DNA of 64,000 nucleotides from Cerioporus squamosus (Eukaryota > Basidiomycota > Agaricomycetes > Polyporales > Polyporaceae): assembly GCA_022592435.1 (NCBI GenBank), contig JABYQS010000087.1:1-64000 (forward strand), read 5' to 3'. Numbering within the stretch: the first letter of the stretch is position 1; the number at the start of each line of letters is the position of its first letter. The notes under the pieces are model-generated. The model did no database searches. It was given only the letters and a program-made list of their open reading frames with translations, and had not been told where the DNA came from. A program made the translations under genes and the position numbers. Positions 35,729 through 46,657 of the stretch are shown piece after piece.

Positions 35729-37135
35729 ATGGCTTCTGACGGTGTGTGTATCTTCTCCTCTCTGTTCTACCTTGAACTCAGCGTATTAAATGACACAGCG
35801 AGAGAGCATGCACCTCCAAAGCTTCCAGCCGAATTATGGGAACTCGCTATCGACAATCTACACGGCGATACCCGCTCGCTGAAGAGCTGTTCCCTCGTCT
35901 GCAAGGCATGGACCCGTTGGAGCCAGCATGATGTATTCAACACTCTATCGTACTCCAATCGTGAGCCCAATGCTCCCACTCCGGAGGACCTCGTCTCTTT
36001 CACCGCGTCGCCGCACATTGCGGAGCACATACAGACTTTCCGATGCCATCGCTGCCGTGACCTGTCGCTGACAACGCTTCTGACCGTCCTGTCCTGCCTC
36101 CACATTCTGCGCAACTTGGAGCTTGGCTATGTGCACATAGTCGAGGAGCGCAGTGGCAACAATGTTAAAATGCCATCACCACGCCCACGACCATGGGGCC
36201 CCTTGAAAGGTTCTCTTTCAAGCACTCTGACGCCATTGGCAGTGTCGCGCTCTATAACCTTCTGGCCCTCTTCCCCTCCATTGTTGTCATCGTCCTGAAG
36301 AGTAATTTGTGGTCTGACAGGAGGAGCAGCGACGACTGGAGATGCCAATCGTCGGAGCTCGCTCCCTCCAACTTGGCCGTCGACATTCTATACGTCTTCA
36401 ACCTTCCCTGGAGGATGATCTTAGCCATGGTCCACTACAACTCGACGATGTCCAGGACTATCACTTCCCTGCGCCTTAACATGCTCTTAGAGTATTACCC
36501 GCCTGCAGCCTTGGGAGCAATGCTGGCAGGGATGCCGTCTCTACGACACGTCCAAATCTCGCCGTATGTGGGCGCGAACAGGGAGCAGCTGTGGGCGGAG
36601 CATCCGCAGGGACAGGGTAAGCGCGGAAGCCGCTTTACATCGATGATCTCGCGCTGACGGCCCCATGTCATCAGCTTACAAGGCACTGTCTCTCTTTCGA
36701 TGCCAGAGACTAGAGATCGCGGAATTCAATCTCAGCGTCTCTGTTCACGCAACTGATACGCTCGAGCAGCTCGAGCAGTTTATGGATGCGGACCTTCCGG
36801 CGTCCACTCGCCAGATGCGCATCTCTTTCTTTGAGGTCATCCCGTGGTGTTGTGGGGCGCCAAAGTCCCAGGCGGACCTCGCCTCGTGGGCCCAGCTGGA
36901 CCGCAGGATGTTGGAGGCCCCGTCGCACGTCCGCTTTCGCGTGTCGTTCACCGAGCCTAGCAAAGAACGGATGTTGCACCAGGCTCAGGTAGATGGGCTT
37001 AGAGCGTTCTTTGGTGCTGTTCTCCCAGGTGTTACGGCCCGAGGCAGACTGTCGGTTATGCACGAAGCACCTGTCTCTGTTAGTGCGCCTCGAGGCTGCA
37101 CCTGCACTTCCTGCGTTATGGCTGATGGGCTGTGA
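35729..37135 (+). CDS. F-box-like protein with LRR-like C-terminus (one frame break)
   Basis: Probable substrate receptor of an SCF ubiquitin ligase. From ATG 35729 a 57-bp intron (35742-35798) gives MASDAREHAPPKLPAELWEL; reading through without splicing is also open. The F-box-like motif is LPAELWELAIDNLHGDTRSL followed by SCSLVCKAWTRWSQ. LRR-like segments follow, such as LTTLLTVLSCLHILRNLELG. Near 36180-36200 the frame must shift to continue as PLERFSFKHSDAIGSVALYN and VDILYVFNLPWRM. A second intron (about 36618-36674) leads to AYKALSLFRCQRLEIAEFNL and MRISFFEVIPW. The end at 37135 is the first stop in the final frame. The overall type is common and highly multiplied in Agaricomycetes; the substrate is unknown. 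Confidence 0.65.
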
Positions 37136-37847
37136 TCTCGCCGTCATGGGTCGATCTGCGTTGCTGTTGATAGAGGGAAGGAAGTGACTTTTCTGACTCG
37201 GATACGACCAATTAGCGACACAGTCTCAACCACATCGATGTAATCCTGTACGTTTGCTCTGCCTCTTCGCCATGGATATGCACTGGCTTCCCCAACTTCG
37301 AGTGGTGACAGGGTTCAGGACTGCGCGTTCAATGAGGTGATCACAGCCAGGATGCCCGAGTAGCCACCTCAAAGGGTCCTTAATTCACTGCCTGTTGAGA
37401 TGAGCTTCCTCGTCGAGTCTTTGCAATGGTATCCGAGTGGACATGAGGTCTACTCGCAGTCAGACGCTTGTCAGACGCGTCCTTGACGCGTAGTGTCACC
37501 CGTGATGTAACGCGTCAGTCACGCCGTCGGTACGTAGAGCCCCCCATGACTCGACCTGTGAGCGTCTTGCAGCCCAGATCTACTGATGCGTACCAAGGGA
37601 GGTGAGCATATCGTCAGCCATCATTGCAAGCTGTATACGCATACGTGTGCTTACCACAGATGTTAGTGTCAGATCATCTCCTTGCCGCGACAACTTCGGC
37701 ACGCGCTCCCGTTATCGACTCTATAAGAGTCAGAACTACTAGGCATCGCAGGACACTCCCAAGTTATATCTGAGCTGTCGACAGCCTCAGCCGTCAAGGC
37801 CTCATCCTCACCGGAGCTTCTGCGCACGACATCTCCAGACCGTCAAG
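37136..37847. other. Intergenic region before the GNAT gene
   Basis: No gene was recognised in these 712 bp. CTATAAGAGTC at 37721-37731 lies about 120 bp before the GNAT ATG and may be its TATA element. Confidence 0.45.
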
Positions 37848-38651
37848 ATGTCTTGGGTGAACAACTACCAGCCCCCGTCGACCCCCGTTCCACAATATGG
37901 AGCCGGCGCCGTCCTTCCGGAGGCTGAGCTCTATGGTCCGAGTCCGTACGACCTCAACTTCGCCTATCCTCTGCACGAGGAGACGCTTCAGAGCGACCGC
38001 CTGAAGCTAGTCCCCTTCATCCCCTCCGTCCACGCCGAGACGTACTGGCGACACGTCGGAGACCGCACGAAGGAGATCTTCCGCTACTACCCCTTCATCT
38101 TCACCACGCTCGAAGAGACCCTCTCCTTTTTCGAGCGCTGCATCCGGCGGGACCCGCAAGTCACCCTCTTCGCCGCGATTGACAAAACGCGGACGGACGC
38201 GGAGCACCCCGATTGGGGTGGGAGCCTCGCGGGCGTCATCACGCTCTTCGACGCGTCCCCGGCGAACCTCACGATGGAGGTTGGCTACGTGGTCGTGTTC
38301 CCGGAGTTCCGCGGTACGCACGTTGCGAAACATATGGTTGGCGTGCTCCTGCGCTACCTTCTGCAGCTGCCGAGCCAGGCGCCGCCCGGGATCGGGTTCC
38401 GCCGCGTGCAGTGGCAGGCGCATCCAGACAATGCGCCGTCGATCGGATTGGCACAGCGGATGGGGTTCAGGATCGAGGGGAGGAAGAGATGGACGTGGGT
38501 GCTCGCTGACGAGGTCACTGAGACGGGAAAAGCTGGACGAGAGGGCGATCCTGCTGGCGGTCGGTCTGGGAGGGACTCGACAGTTCTATCCGTGTGCTGG
38601 GATGACTGGGAGGGTGGCACACGGGAGAAGGTCGACGCTATACTTCGCTAA
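37848..38651 (+). CDS. GNAT-family N-acetyltransferase (RimJ/RimL type)
   Basis: Acetyl-CoA-dependent transferase, 267 aa in a single uninterrupted exon, which is unusual in this intron-rich window. The ATG at 37848 (MSWVNNYQPPSTPVPQYG) opens a short Pro-rich leader. The fold begins near residue 50 with SDRLKLVPFIPSVHAETYW, as in RimJ/RimL and fungal relatives. Motif A is EVGYVVVFPEFRGTHVAKHM, with the acetyl-CoA-binding R-G-T-H-x-A turn. The following helix is GVLLRYLLQL, and motif B is RRVQWQAHPDNAPSIGLAQR with MGFRIEGRKRWTWV. Members of this group in fungi often act on small molecules or protein N-termini; the substrate cannot be told here. The coding sequence is complete with no frame problem. 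Confidence 0.9.
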   Translation: MSWVNNYQPPSTPVPQYGAGAVLPEAELYGPSPYDLNFAYPLHEETLQSDRLKLVPFIPSVHAETYWRHVGDRTKEIFRYYPFIFTTLEETLSFFERCIRRDPQVTLFAAIDKTRTDAEHPDWGGSLAGVITLFDASPANLTMEVGYVVVFPEFRGTHVAKHMVGVLLRYLLQLPSQAPPGIGFRRVQWQAHPDNAPSIGLAQRMGFRIEGRKRWTWVLADEVTETGKAGREGDPAGGRSGRDSTVLSVCWDDWEGGTREKVDAILR

Positions 38652-38957
38652 ACGACAGAAAGCTTGCTGAGCACACGTACACGCGTGCAGAAGAGGTAGA
38701 TGAACTTGTACCCTCAACTGAACCATCGTCTTGTTGCCCCGGTGAGCTCCGCGAATGTCGGAAAAGACATGTCGATCGTAGGCGAAGATCGAGCCCGCTG
38801 GCTATGTATGACGCACGACGTTGGACCCACTGACAGGCGCAATCCCGCTGTATATAAGGAGGGATCAACCCGCCTAGCGTCCATGTCCCTTCTCTCCTGC
38901 ATACGTACCAGTATCCCCACGACCCGCTTCCACCGCTTCCATATCATCTATCGGACC
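38652..38957. promoter_or_regulatory. Promoter of the TUDOR-like gene, TATA box at 38851
   Basis: TATATAAGG at 38851-38859 lies 99 bp before the ATG at 38958, followed by a pyrimidine-rich leader. This is the clearest core promoter in the window and suggests strong or regulated expression. Confidence 0.6.
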
Positions 38958-39360
38958 ATGGCCGACAAGCTGCACGAAGGGCAGGACGTATCGTAAGAAC
39001 GGTCTCATCGCATCGCCTAGACCCATACTGATACGTTGTCGGATACAGCTGGCGGTGGGGAGGAGGCAATGCCGAGGGCAAGATCGCCGAGATCATCGAG
39101 GAAGGCAAGGCCGAAGTCACTAGCAACAAGGTGTGTTCACAGTGCTTACAGACTTCGGCGTGTCATCAGGTGTCGTCTCCTGCAGGGAAACACGGTCACC
39201 CGCAACGCCAGAGGCGAGGACGATCCTGCAGTCAAGATCACTCGCAAAGGGGTAAGCAAACTTGTACTACTCTCCGGTTTGTCCGCTGACGACTCTGCAA
39301 CTATAGAACGATGTCGTGAAGCTCGCGCATGAGCTCAACGAGGTCAGGGATGCCGAATGA
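38958..39360 (+). CDS. Hypervirulence-associated TUDOR-domain-like small protein
   Basis: A 78-aa protein in four exons: 38958-38992, 39049-39130, 39186-39251 and 39307-39360, all with GT-AG introns of 54-56 bp. The start MADKLHEGQDVSWRWGGG and the strands AEGKIAEIIEEGKAEV, NTVTRNARGEDDPAV and the closing helix VVKLAHELNEVRDAE match the compact fungal and bacterial family annotated as hypervirulence-associated TUDOR domain. It is an SH3-like beta barrel with no known catalytic function; the family name comes from one pathogen study and implies nothing about virulence here. The exon chain joins in frame without breaks and the short, charged product is probably cytosolic. Confidence 0.88.
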
Positions 39361-40793
39361 GGTTGTACTGCGAGTATCACGACGCGACGGCGCTATCTCA
39401 ATATTTTGTACAGTAACATTTGGACAGATATGGTGGCACGGAAGCTTCGCGGCTCACCTTTGACTTGTGCATGCAAAGGCCATCGAAACGTCTGTGGGCA
39501 AGTCTACAAGTCTGAGTACATGGCGGGAAGGGGAACATCCGAGGTCCATGAGAAGAAGCGAAGACATTGCAACTGGGTGGGAAGACGAGTATTCAAGTGA
39601 GTATGTAAGTACGCGCGCAAGTCCAAGTTGGTCGAAGTCAATATACGGCGCTTCGGGAACTTGAAGCGTCTCCCTCTTCGTCCACATCCACCACGACGAA
39701 ATAGAACCCGTGCTCCTCCTCCACGAAGCAACACACACGGGTCACAGTCAATTATGGGGTCGGGATAATGCAGTCACTCATGCGCATTAGCGTTGAGACC
39801 GCCCGGAATGTAAACGCCAGGAGCTGCAAAGGACCAAGGTGTACATCATCAACAGTTCTCGTCGACCACCTGGCACATTCGGCTGCTCTCTCGAGGATTC
39901 AGCTTCCGTCACGACGACGACATCGACAGAAATGTATTGCGCCATGACTAGTAGGTGTTTACTACTTATTGCTCTCGTGCCTACACGAATGTCTTACTCG
40001 CAGCCCAAGTATCTCTCTCAAACTCCGAGGCGTATAACAGGCTCGTGAAGTTTCTGACAACATGACATTCAGAGTTAGTCTGACTACGTACGCTCATGAG
40101 AATGGGCATGGGACCGTAACGAAGCTTTATAGCTCGCGAATTCCGGGATAGACATGTCTCACGGCTGCCACAGGATCGTGACTCACAAGGGATCCAGAAG
40201 TCCAGTTCGCTCCGTGCACCGATTCGCACCTAGGTGTCCTCCTCGCGCAACTCCATTGCTATCAAGTTCACAAGCCCGTTGGCGACTCCACTCGACTATT
40301 GCGCGATGCGAAGAGCGTGCGCTCGCCGTGGCATCGATCGAACTGCGAGAAGTGAGCGACCATACACCCCTGCCAGGTAAGGCACCACCTCTATAGGTGT
40401 GTTGTCTCGCATGCTCCACACCCCACATGGACATGCGCGATGGGAGCAGGGACAGTGTTCGACGCACCAAGGTCAGCGTGTCCGACTTACAGGGTAGTAG
40501 TGCTATCTAACAATCCATTACAGGCGCCGTATCATGGTCTCCATTCGATCCCGCCCTTCCTCCTCTCTTGCTGGCACTGAGCTCCGAATATTTGACCTCA
40601 TATTCGCGTCACACCGTCCGAGCCTCAACAGCCACCTTACCTCACAGGTCGTCTACCACGAACCGTCAGTAATACCACCGCGAACTCTGTCGATACGCTC
40701 ATTGACCTCCCGCGTCGTGTAGGCACTCGCACAACTGAGAAGACACGGTAACGTCGACGTTTGCACCCAACCCAATCCCAACTCGTATTCCAC
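39361..40793. other. Intergenic region with possible gene remnants
   Basis: No confident gene. On the minus strand a short stretch near 39750-39665 reads EEEHGFYFVVVDVDEEGD and another near 39945-39870 reads MAQYISVDVVVVTEAESS. They could be pieces of a small unknown gene, but no exon chain joins them. Confidence 0.3.
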
Positions 40794-43082
40794 ATGACGT
40801 TCGACGCCCACCTCGTAGCCGAAGATTGGCTCTCCACCCTGGCGACTGCGCTTCAGCATGGCGATGCGTCCGCTGTCGCGACGCTGTTCCTCCCAGATGG
40901 GTGGTTGCGAGACGCCCTTGTCCTCACCTGGGACCTACGCACTCTCGAAGGTCGAGACAAGATCACCACATATCTCTCCGAATCCCTCCAGAAGGAGCAC
41001 ATCACTCAAGTTCGACTTGACGACACTGGGACGCTCGCTCCTCGCCAGTGCAAAGTGCCCTTCACTGCCGATATGTCCAGCATCGAGTTCGGCTTCAAGT
41101 TTGAGCTCCCGCACGGCCACGGTCGCGGACTTGCTAGGCTGATCCAGGACCCCGAAAGAGCCTTCCGGGCCTTCACCGTCCTCTTGACTCTGCAAGACTT
41201 ACGGGCACACGAAGAGTTGAGCCGGTTGCCTCTGAGGGACGATGTGACAGGACTGGCATCTAGGGATATGGAGAGGGAGTTGGCTGAGTCGATTCGTCAA
41301 GTCGAGAAGAACCCGTTCGTCCTCATCGGTAACGCACTTCATGTTCACCTCTTCAGGCATCCATTGCTGACGATGCTCACCGCCCGCGCGGTAGTCGGCG
41401 GAGGGCAGAGCGGCCTCCACGTTGCAGCACGCTTCAAGCAGATGAACATCCCGAGCTTGGTCATCGAGAGAAGCACTCGAGTTGGGGAAAGCTGGCGATC
41501 GCGGTATCCGACGCTCGCGTTGCATACCGTCCGGCGCCACCACTCTCGTAAGCCACAACCATGCCTTCAAGTTGTGCTGTAGCTGCTGCTGATGTAGATG
41601 CGCCTGCTTGCAGTCCTATATCAGCCCTTCCCGTCTACTTGGCCAGAGTTCACTTCTCGCGACAAGCTAGCCGGCTGGCTTGAGCAGTATGCCACCACGC
41701 AGGATCTAGTCGTCTGGACGAACACCGAGCTCCGGACGCCCCCTCGTTACAACGACCGCACTGCTCAATGGGATGTCACCGTCACCAGAGACGGACATGA
41801 AGTGCAGCTGCATCCATCTCACATCGTCATGGCTACGGGGCTCTCCGGTCGTCCTCTCATCCCCGACTTTCCGGACCTGAAGCGCTTCCAGGGCCAGTAC
41901 ATGCACTCCTCCGAGTTCCCCGGTGGCGCTCCCTTCGCAGGCAAGCGTGTGGTCGTCGTCGGGGCCGCAAACAGCTCTATCGACATCTGTCAGGACCTCG
42001 TCTTCAAGGGTGCCGACTCCGTCACCATGATCCAGAGGTCGGAGACCTGCGTCGTCAGCCGAGACTCATTTAACGAGGACATCAAAGAGATCTTCCCGGA
42101 GGACGAGCCGCTCGACGTCTCCGACCTGAAGTTTGTCGCCTTGCCGCTGTCTTTACAGGAGAAGCTATCGATTGCGAGACGCCAGGATACCATCGACGCT
42201 CACGAGAGCATATACGAGACTTACGCAAGGGCGGCGTGAACATCGCTGATGCGGCCAGGATCCGTACCTCATGTACTATGATAACGGCGGAGGTGCGTTT
42301 CGGATACCGTCCCTCGATGTATACATACTCGAACTAACGAACTCGCGCGCATATGGTAGGATTCTGTACGTACGCCTCTCCTTCTTGCATGTTTCAGGCT
42401 GAACTGATAGTTGCGAACTCGAGGGTTGGACAAGGGAGGTGCCGAGCTGATAGGGAAGGGGAGCATCAAGGTCAAGAGCGGACAGTCGGTCGAGCGATTC
42501 ACCGAGACCGGGCTTGTCTTGAGCGACGGAACCGAGCTCCCGGCCGACGTCGTCGTGTTTGCGTGAGTGCTTCTTTCTGCCGGCTGTGGACTATTTCGCA
42601 ATCTGACAGACGATCTCACAGTACTGGATATACTTCTATTCGGGAGTCGAACACGAAACTGCTGGGCCCAGACGTTATGAATCGTGTGCGGGCTGTAGGT
42701 GGAAGGGACGAGGAGGGCGAACTGAACGGTCTGTTTCGTCGCTGTGGTCATCCAGGAGTACGCTCGCTCCCCGTCCTCATCCGCGTGGACGCCTCGCTGA
42801 TTCTGCCTCATGTGCAGCTGTGGTTTGCTGGTGGTGACTTTTTGTACTCTCGCTTCTTCTCGAAGCAGTTGGTATGTGGACAACGGGGACACAGCGCAGT
42901 TGACCTGTACTAACGATGCCGTTTCTTTGCAGGGTTTGCAAATCCAAGCGATCCAAATGGGACTGCTTGAACAGTCAACGCTGTCTCGGAGCAATGAGGG
43001 GACAAGAGCACAGCTCGGCGCCGATGAAGGACACCACGACGCATTCTCTGTATTGTCTTCCCCCTTCTCCACACAAGCCTGA
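40794..43082 (+). pseudogene. NTF2-like/FMO flavin monooxygenase, copy 1 (two frame breaks)
   Basis: FAD/NADPH-dependent monooxygenase family with an N-terminal NTF2/SnoaL-like domain of about 170 aa. It has the same eight-exon layout as copy 2 at 52.1 kb: 40794-41328, 41395-41547, 41614-42292, 42360-42365 (6 nt), 42424-42562, 42622-42757, 42818-42871 and 42934-43082; exons 1, 2, 5, 6 and 7 have equal lengths. The FAD site is VVGGGQSGLHVAARFKQM. The second Rossmann motif, for NADPH, is GKRVVVVGAANSSIDICQDL with a Gly-to-Ala change (GAANSS). The ATG motif is HIVMATGLSGRP. In exon 3 a base is missing near 42220 (stop at 42237-42239) and another near 42251-42258, so the copy is broken or misassembled. 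The C-terminus is about 34 residues longer than in copy 2, apparently a readthrough extension. Confidence 0.75.
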
Positions 43083-44599
43083 ATGGAGACGAGTGTCATT
43101 GACGCCGCGTGTGGTGGAGCCTTTATGGCCGACGCCCGTAGATGCATCAATTAGAAGGCGTTCAGCATGGAGGTAGGAATGCTGACACGCTATAGATGCT
43201 TCTGGAAACTTTCCTAGCACAAGGTAACAATCCGGGACTCCCAGAGCGCTCGAATGACGTCCGTCTCTTCTGGGTGCAGGTACGGTACGTTACGTCCTCC
43301 TGCCACCATGAACACGTAGCTGACGAGGCAACGATCTGTTTTGTCACCCGAGTTAAATTCCCACCGGCACCTGGAAGTCGGAAGTGATTACTGGCTAGTA
43401 GTATGTCGCCTCGATTGCTCGCACTTTCTCCGCATATGCTGCGACTACATAGGAAACATGATACACGATCTGGGCATGTGGGGCAGTACGAATGATGAGT
43501 CGACGTGTTGCGGGCTCCTCGGGGCTTCACGAGGGTAGCGATTGCACTGCGGAGTGCCACAATGCGTGCCGGAGTACAGGTCCCTTTGCTCGGCTGCGGG
43601 TGAGTGAGATTCGCACATTCTTGCCCCACCTGAGGATGCGCTCAGTTCGTGCCTGTTGTAGGCTGGCCATTTTGCCGCACTGCGCCACTTGGCTCCGACA
43701 GGACGCCGGACTGCTGAACGGTTGAGTGGATGTCCGTACCACTTGCATCCTTGAGCTGGACCACTCACATTACAGTTTACGAGCATTCGACACGTCTCCC
43801 GATGGCTACAGTTACTCCCGAGGCGCGCAATGGAGGTGGGCCACTCAACAGTGGTAGATGTACCTACCACCCTTCTCAGCCCCAGCCCGAAATGCCGCTA
43901 GGTGAGAATTGATTGCATACTTAGCAACATTGCGTCGAGTTCCCGTTTGGCCTAAGTATTGCTTGAAATGTGAACGAAAAAGGCGATCCGAGTCTTCATG
44001 TTCGAATTCGTGTGTGTGCGCATGCCAGTGGATATCCCGATCGCTCACTGGTGGGCTGAAGCACATATGAGGCGGAGTGCACATTGCACAGAACCAGATT
44101 CATACTTGCATCCTAAGCCTCCCCGACGCAGACCGGGGCGCCGAGGCAACTCGAATCGGTACATAGGATTGCTATCTAGATCGACACGGTCACGTGCCAC
44201 GAAAGTGACCGCCAGCGTTGCCAGCATCTCCCACGGTCGCGTCCAAGTCCTCCCCCCTTGCCTCGAGACGGCCACCAAGTCTCCCTCCTACCCTGTCTCT
44301 CCTTAAAGGGCTTTCAGTGAAGATCAGAATCAGTATTTCAAGCACAGGTAGCCTCTGTTCGCTGCGACTGTTCCGCCTGGCCACAATATGCTGACGTCAA
44401 TTTTTTGAAGGTTGAGGGAGTCGGCAACTCATCCGCCGAGTCATCCTGCATGAGCGCTGCGCCAGGCATCTTATCGTGATGACCCAAAACTCGTATGTAA
44501 CAATCTTGCAGCGCATCAAAGTCGTCAACCTGATCATTACTCAACAGCATACCAATACATGACGCGGCTCTCGCGATCTATTCACACAATGGACTGACA
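43083..44599. other. Intergenic, nothing recognised
   Basis: These 1.5 kb between FMO copy 1 and the F-box pseudogene carry only chance ORFs. No repeat, RNA gene or exon chain could be supported. Confidence 0.5.
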
Positions 44600-46128
44600 A
44601 TTCATCACTTGCCAGATGAGATCCTGGTGAACATCTTTGTCCTTCTCATTGAGGCTTGGGCATGGCGAAAGCGTCCAGGCTACAAGTCCACCATCCAACC
44701 GCCCAGAAAACATGGCGGTTACTGGACACCTCTTATGCTCGTATGCCGTCGCTGGCGCGACGTAGCACGCACATCTGCGCGCATGTGGCAGGCGATCGAT
44801 GTCGACAGTAAGCCGGGATGGCTCCACCTTGCTTTGGAACGCTCGCGTGGAGCCAGCCTCGAACTGTACTTCCACTCCCCTCCTGTCGCGCTGTCTTCGA
44901 TCTCGCTCTTGACGCAGCAAGCGTGTCGTCTTCGGAAGCTCTTGCTTCCTCCTGTCGAACCGCAAGATCTTCCTACCTTTCACATCCTATTCTCCGCCGA
45001 TATGCCCGTTCTCGAGGAGCTCCGCTTGTGGGTGGAGGACAACACCGTCACTCCTCAGGCCGCCCCTGCCTCCATCGAAATCTGCGCTTCACGCTTCCCC
45101 AGTTTGCGGCATATCCGCCTGTCGCACATCGCCTTTCAATGGGAGGCGTCCGCCATTTCGAACCTGAGCGTCTTGCACCTCTACAAGTGCCATTCCCTCG
45201 ACCCCGCTCTGCGCTTCGAGACATTCTTGGACGTCCTCTCAAGTTGTGCCGAGCTCGAGGAGCTCAGGCTGCATCTGTTCATCTCCACGATCGCTCATGG
45301 CGTTCCTGCGGGATCCGAGCGCAACGTCAGCCTTCCACGTTTATGAAAACTCGTTGTCGGGGACGTCCCTCATCTCACCGCCGTCTTCCTCTCCTCAATC
45401 ACTCTCCCCTCGAACATCACGCTCCGGATCGTCGGTTGGATCGACGCCCCAATACTGGCCAACACGCAAGGTAATCTCTTGGCGTCCTTACTCCCGGCGG
45501 ATCACAGTAGGCTGCCAATCCTGCAGTCCGTCACGCAGGTCACGTTCCGAAACTACGACGAGTTCCACGTCTGCGGCATCTCCTCTGGCGGCGCCTCGAT
45601 CGCTCTCAAACTCCGCTCCGAACTCAACCTCGAGCAGCTATATACAGAGCGTGCCCTCATAGAGGTAGCAGTGATATTCCAGCATGCGCCGGTCACGGAC
45701 CTCCAAATCGACTGTGGTCCGGATAGCGTGGACGATCGCGAACCTTGGGAGCACCTCCTCGCCTTGTTCGACAGGGTGCGCTCCTTGCACGTTCTGCCGG
45801 GCCAGGCAGTTCGCGACCGATATGGCACGCCCTTGGGGGGCGGTCTTACCCGTTCCACAAGGACTTCAAGGGCTTCCTATGTCCAGAGTTGCGGAGACTA
45901 GAGATGGACTATCTCAGTTGGGACGAGGAGGCGATGGACTACATCCTGGCGAGCCTGCGTCGCAGGCATCTCAGAGGTCTCCCGAAGCTTGACTCTCTGA
46001 GCCTCGCTTTCATGTGCGACGTGGGTCCCAGTAGGAGACATCATGTTGAGATGACGGAGCTAATGGTTCCGTCCTACGAGGAACATCTCGCTACGTATGC
46101 GGCGAAGTTCGGGTGGTCTCTCTGTTGA
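44600..46128 (+). pseudogene. F-box protein pseudogene (copy A)
   Basis: It is collinear with the intact copy B downstream: HHLPDEILVNIFVLL, PLMLVCRRWRDVARTSARMW, QAIDVDSKPGWLHLALERSR and VLHLYKCHSLDPALRFETFL. The frame opens with LPDEIL, but no ATG precedes it in frame, so an upstream exon is likely. The codon matching an Arg of copy B is TGA (45344-45346, between LPRL and KLVVGD), which would follow from a single CGA to TGA change. A second lesion near 45811-45818 adds two bases inside GTTCGCGACC. After it the protein resumes as PIWHALGGRSYPFHKDFK and ends AAKFGWSLC at 46128. Two independent lesions of different type make real decay likely. The functional relatives are SCF-type substrate receptors with LRR-like tails. 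Confidence 0.8.
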
Positions 46129-46657
46129 ACCACCTTACGTCATCTTGTTGTGTTATCGCGCCGCTCTCGCTGTTGTTTGAGGAGGAGAGGAGGAGGGGTG
46201 CAATCGCTACGGTAGAGACTGAACTTGATCTACTTACTTACTCGAATCACTGTTAAACACTTACTTGGTACTTACTATTAAGTAAGAACAAACGCCGATG
46301 AGCCACGTGACCCTCTCCTGCCACTTTGCACGCTTGTTGCAGGCCTCCTCAGCTCGAGACCGCCACCTATCGTAGACCACTGCTCACCACCATGCCCTTG
46401 GTGTTCCCTGGGAGAAGGTGAACTCTGAGAAGGTACTACAGCTGTCCGCTCGTTCTACTCACCTCCGACTCAGACGATGTTGTGCTCACGCTTGCCAGTG
46501 TGTCAAGGTCGTCGTTGACAACACCACTCTATTGGTCCGAGTCGCCGGTCAGCTTCAGCATGGCTCAAAATCCACTGTGAGGATCTTGCTTCAGTTCTGT
46601 GAACTCTAGCTGATTGATTGACGTGTACGCCATAGGGTATTATGTGGAACGCCTCCC
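46129..46657. other. Spacer between F-box copies, with TACTTA-type repeats
   Basis: A cluster of short TACTTA/AAGTA motifs lies at 46231-46286 and includes CTTACTTGGTACTTACT. The reverse complement of its core resembles the repeats at 57.6 kb. An upstream exon of copy B may also lie here but could not be fixed. Confidence 0.4.

Noticed and set aside
39839..40048. Short plus-strand ORF MYIINSSRRPPG...
   Set aside because: No homology signal; the opposite strand looks slightly more coding-like, but neither could be joined into a gene.
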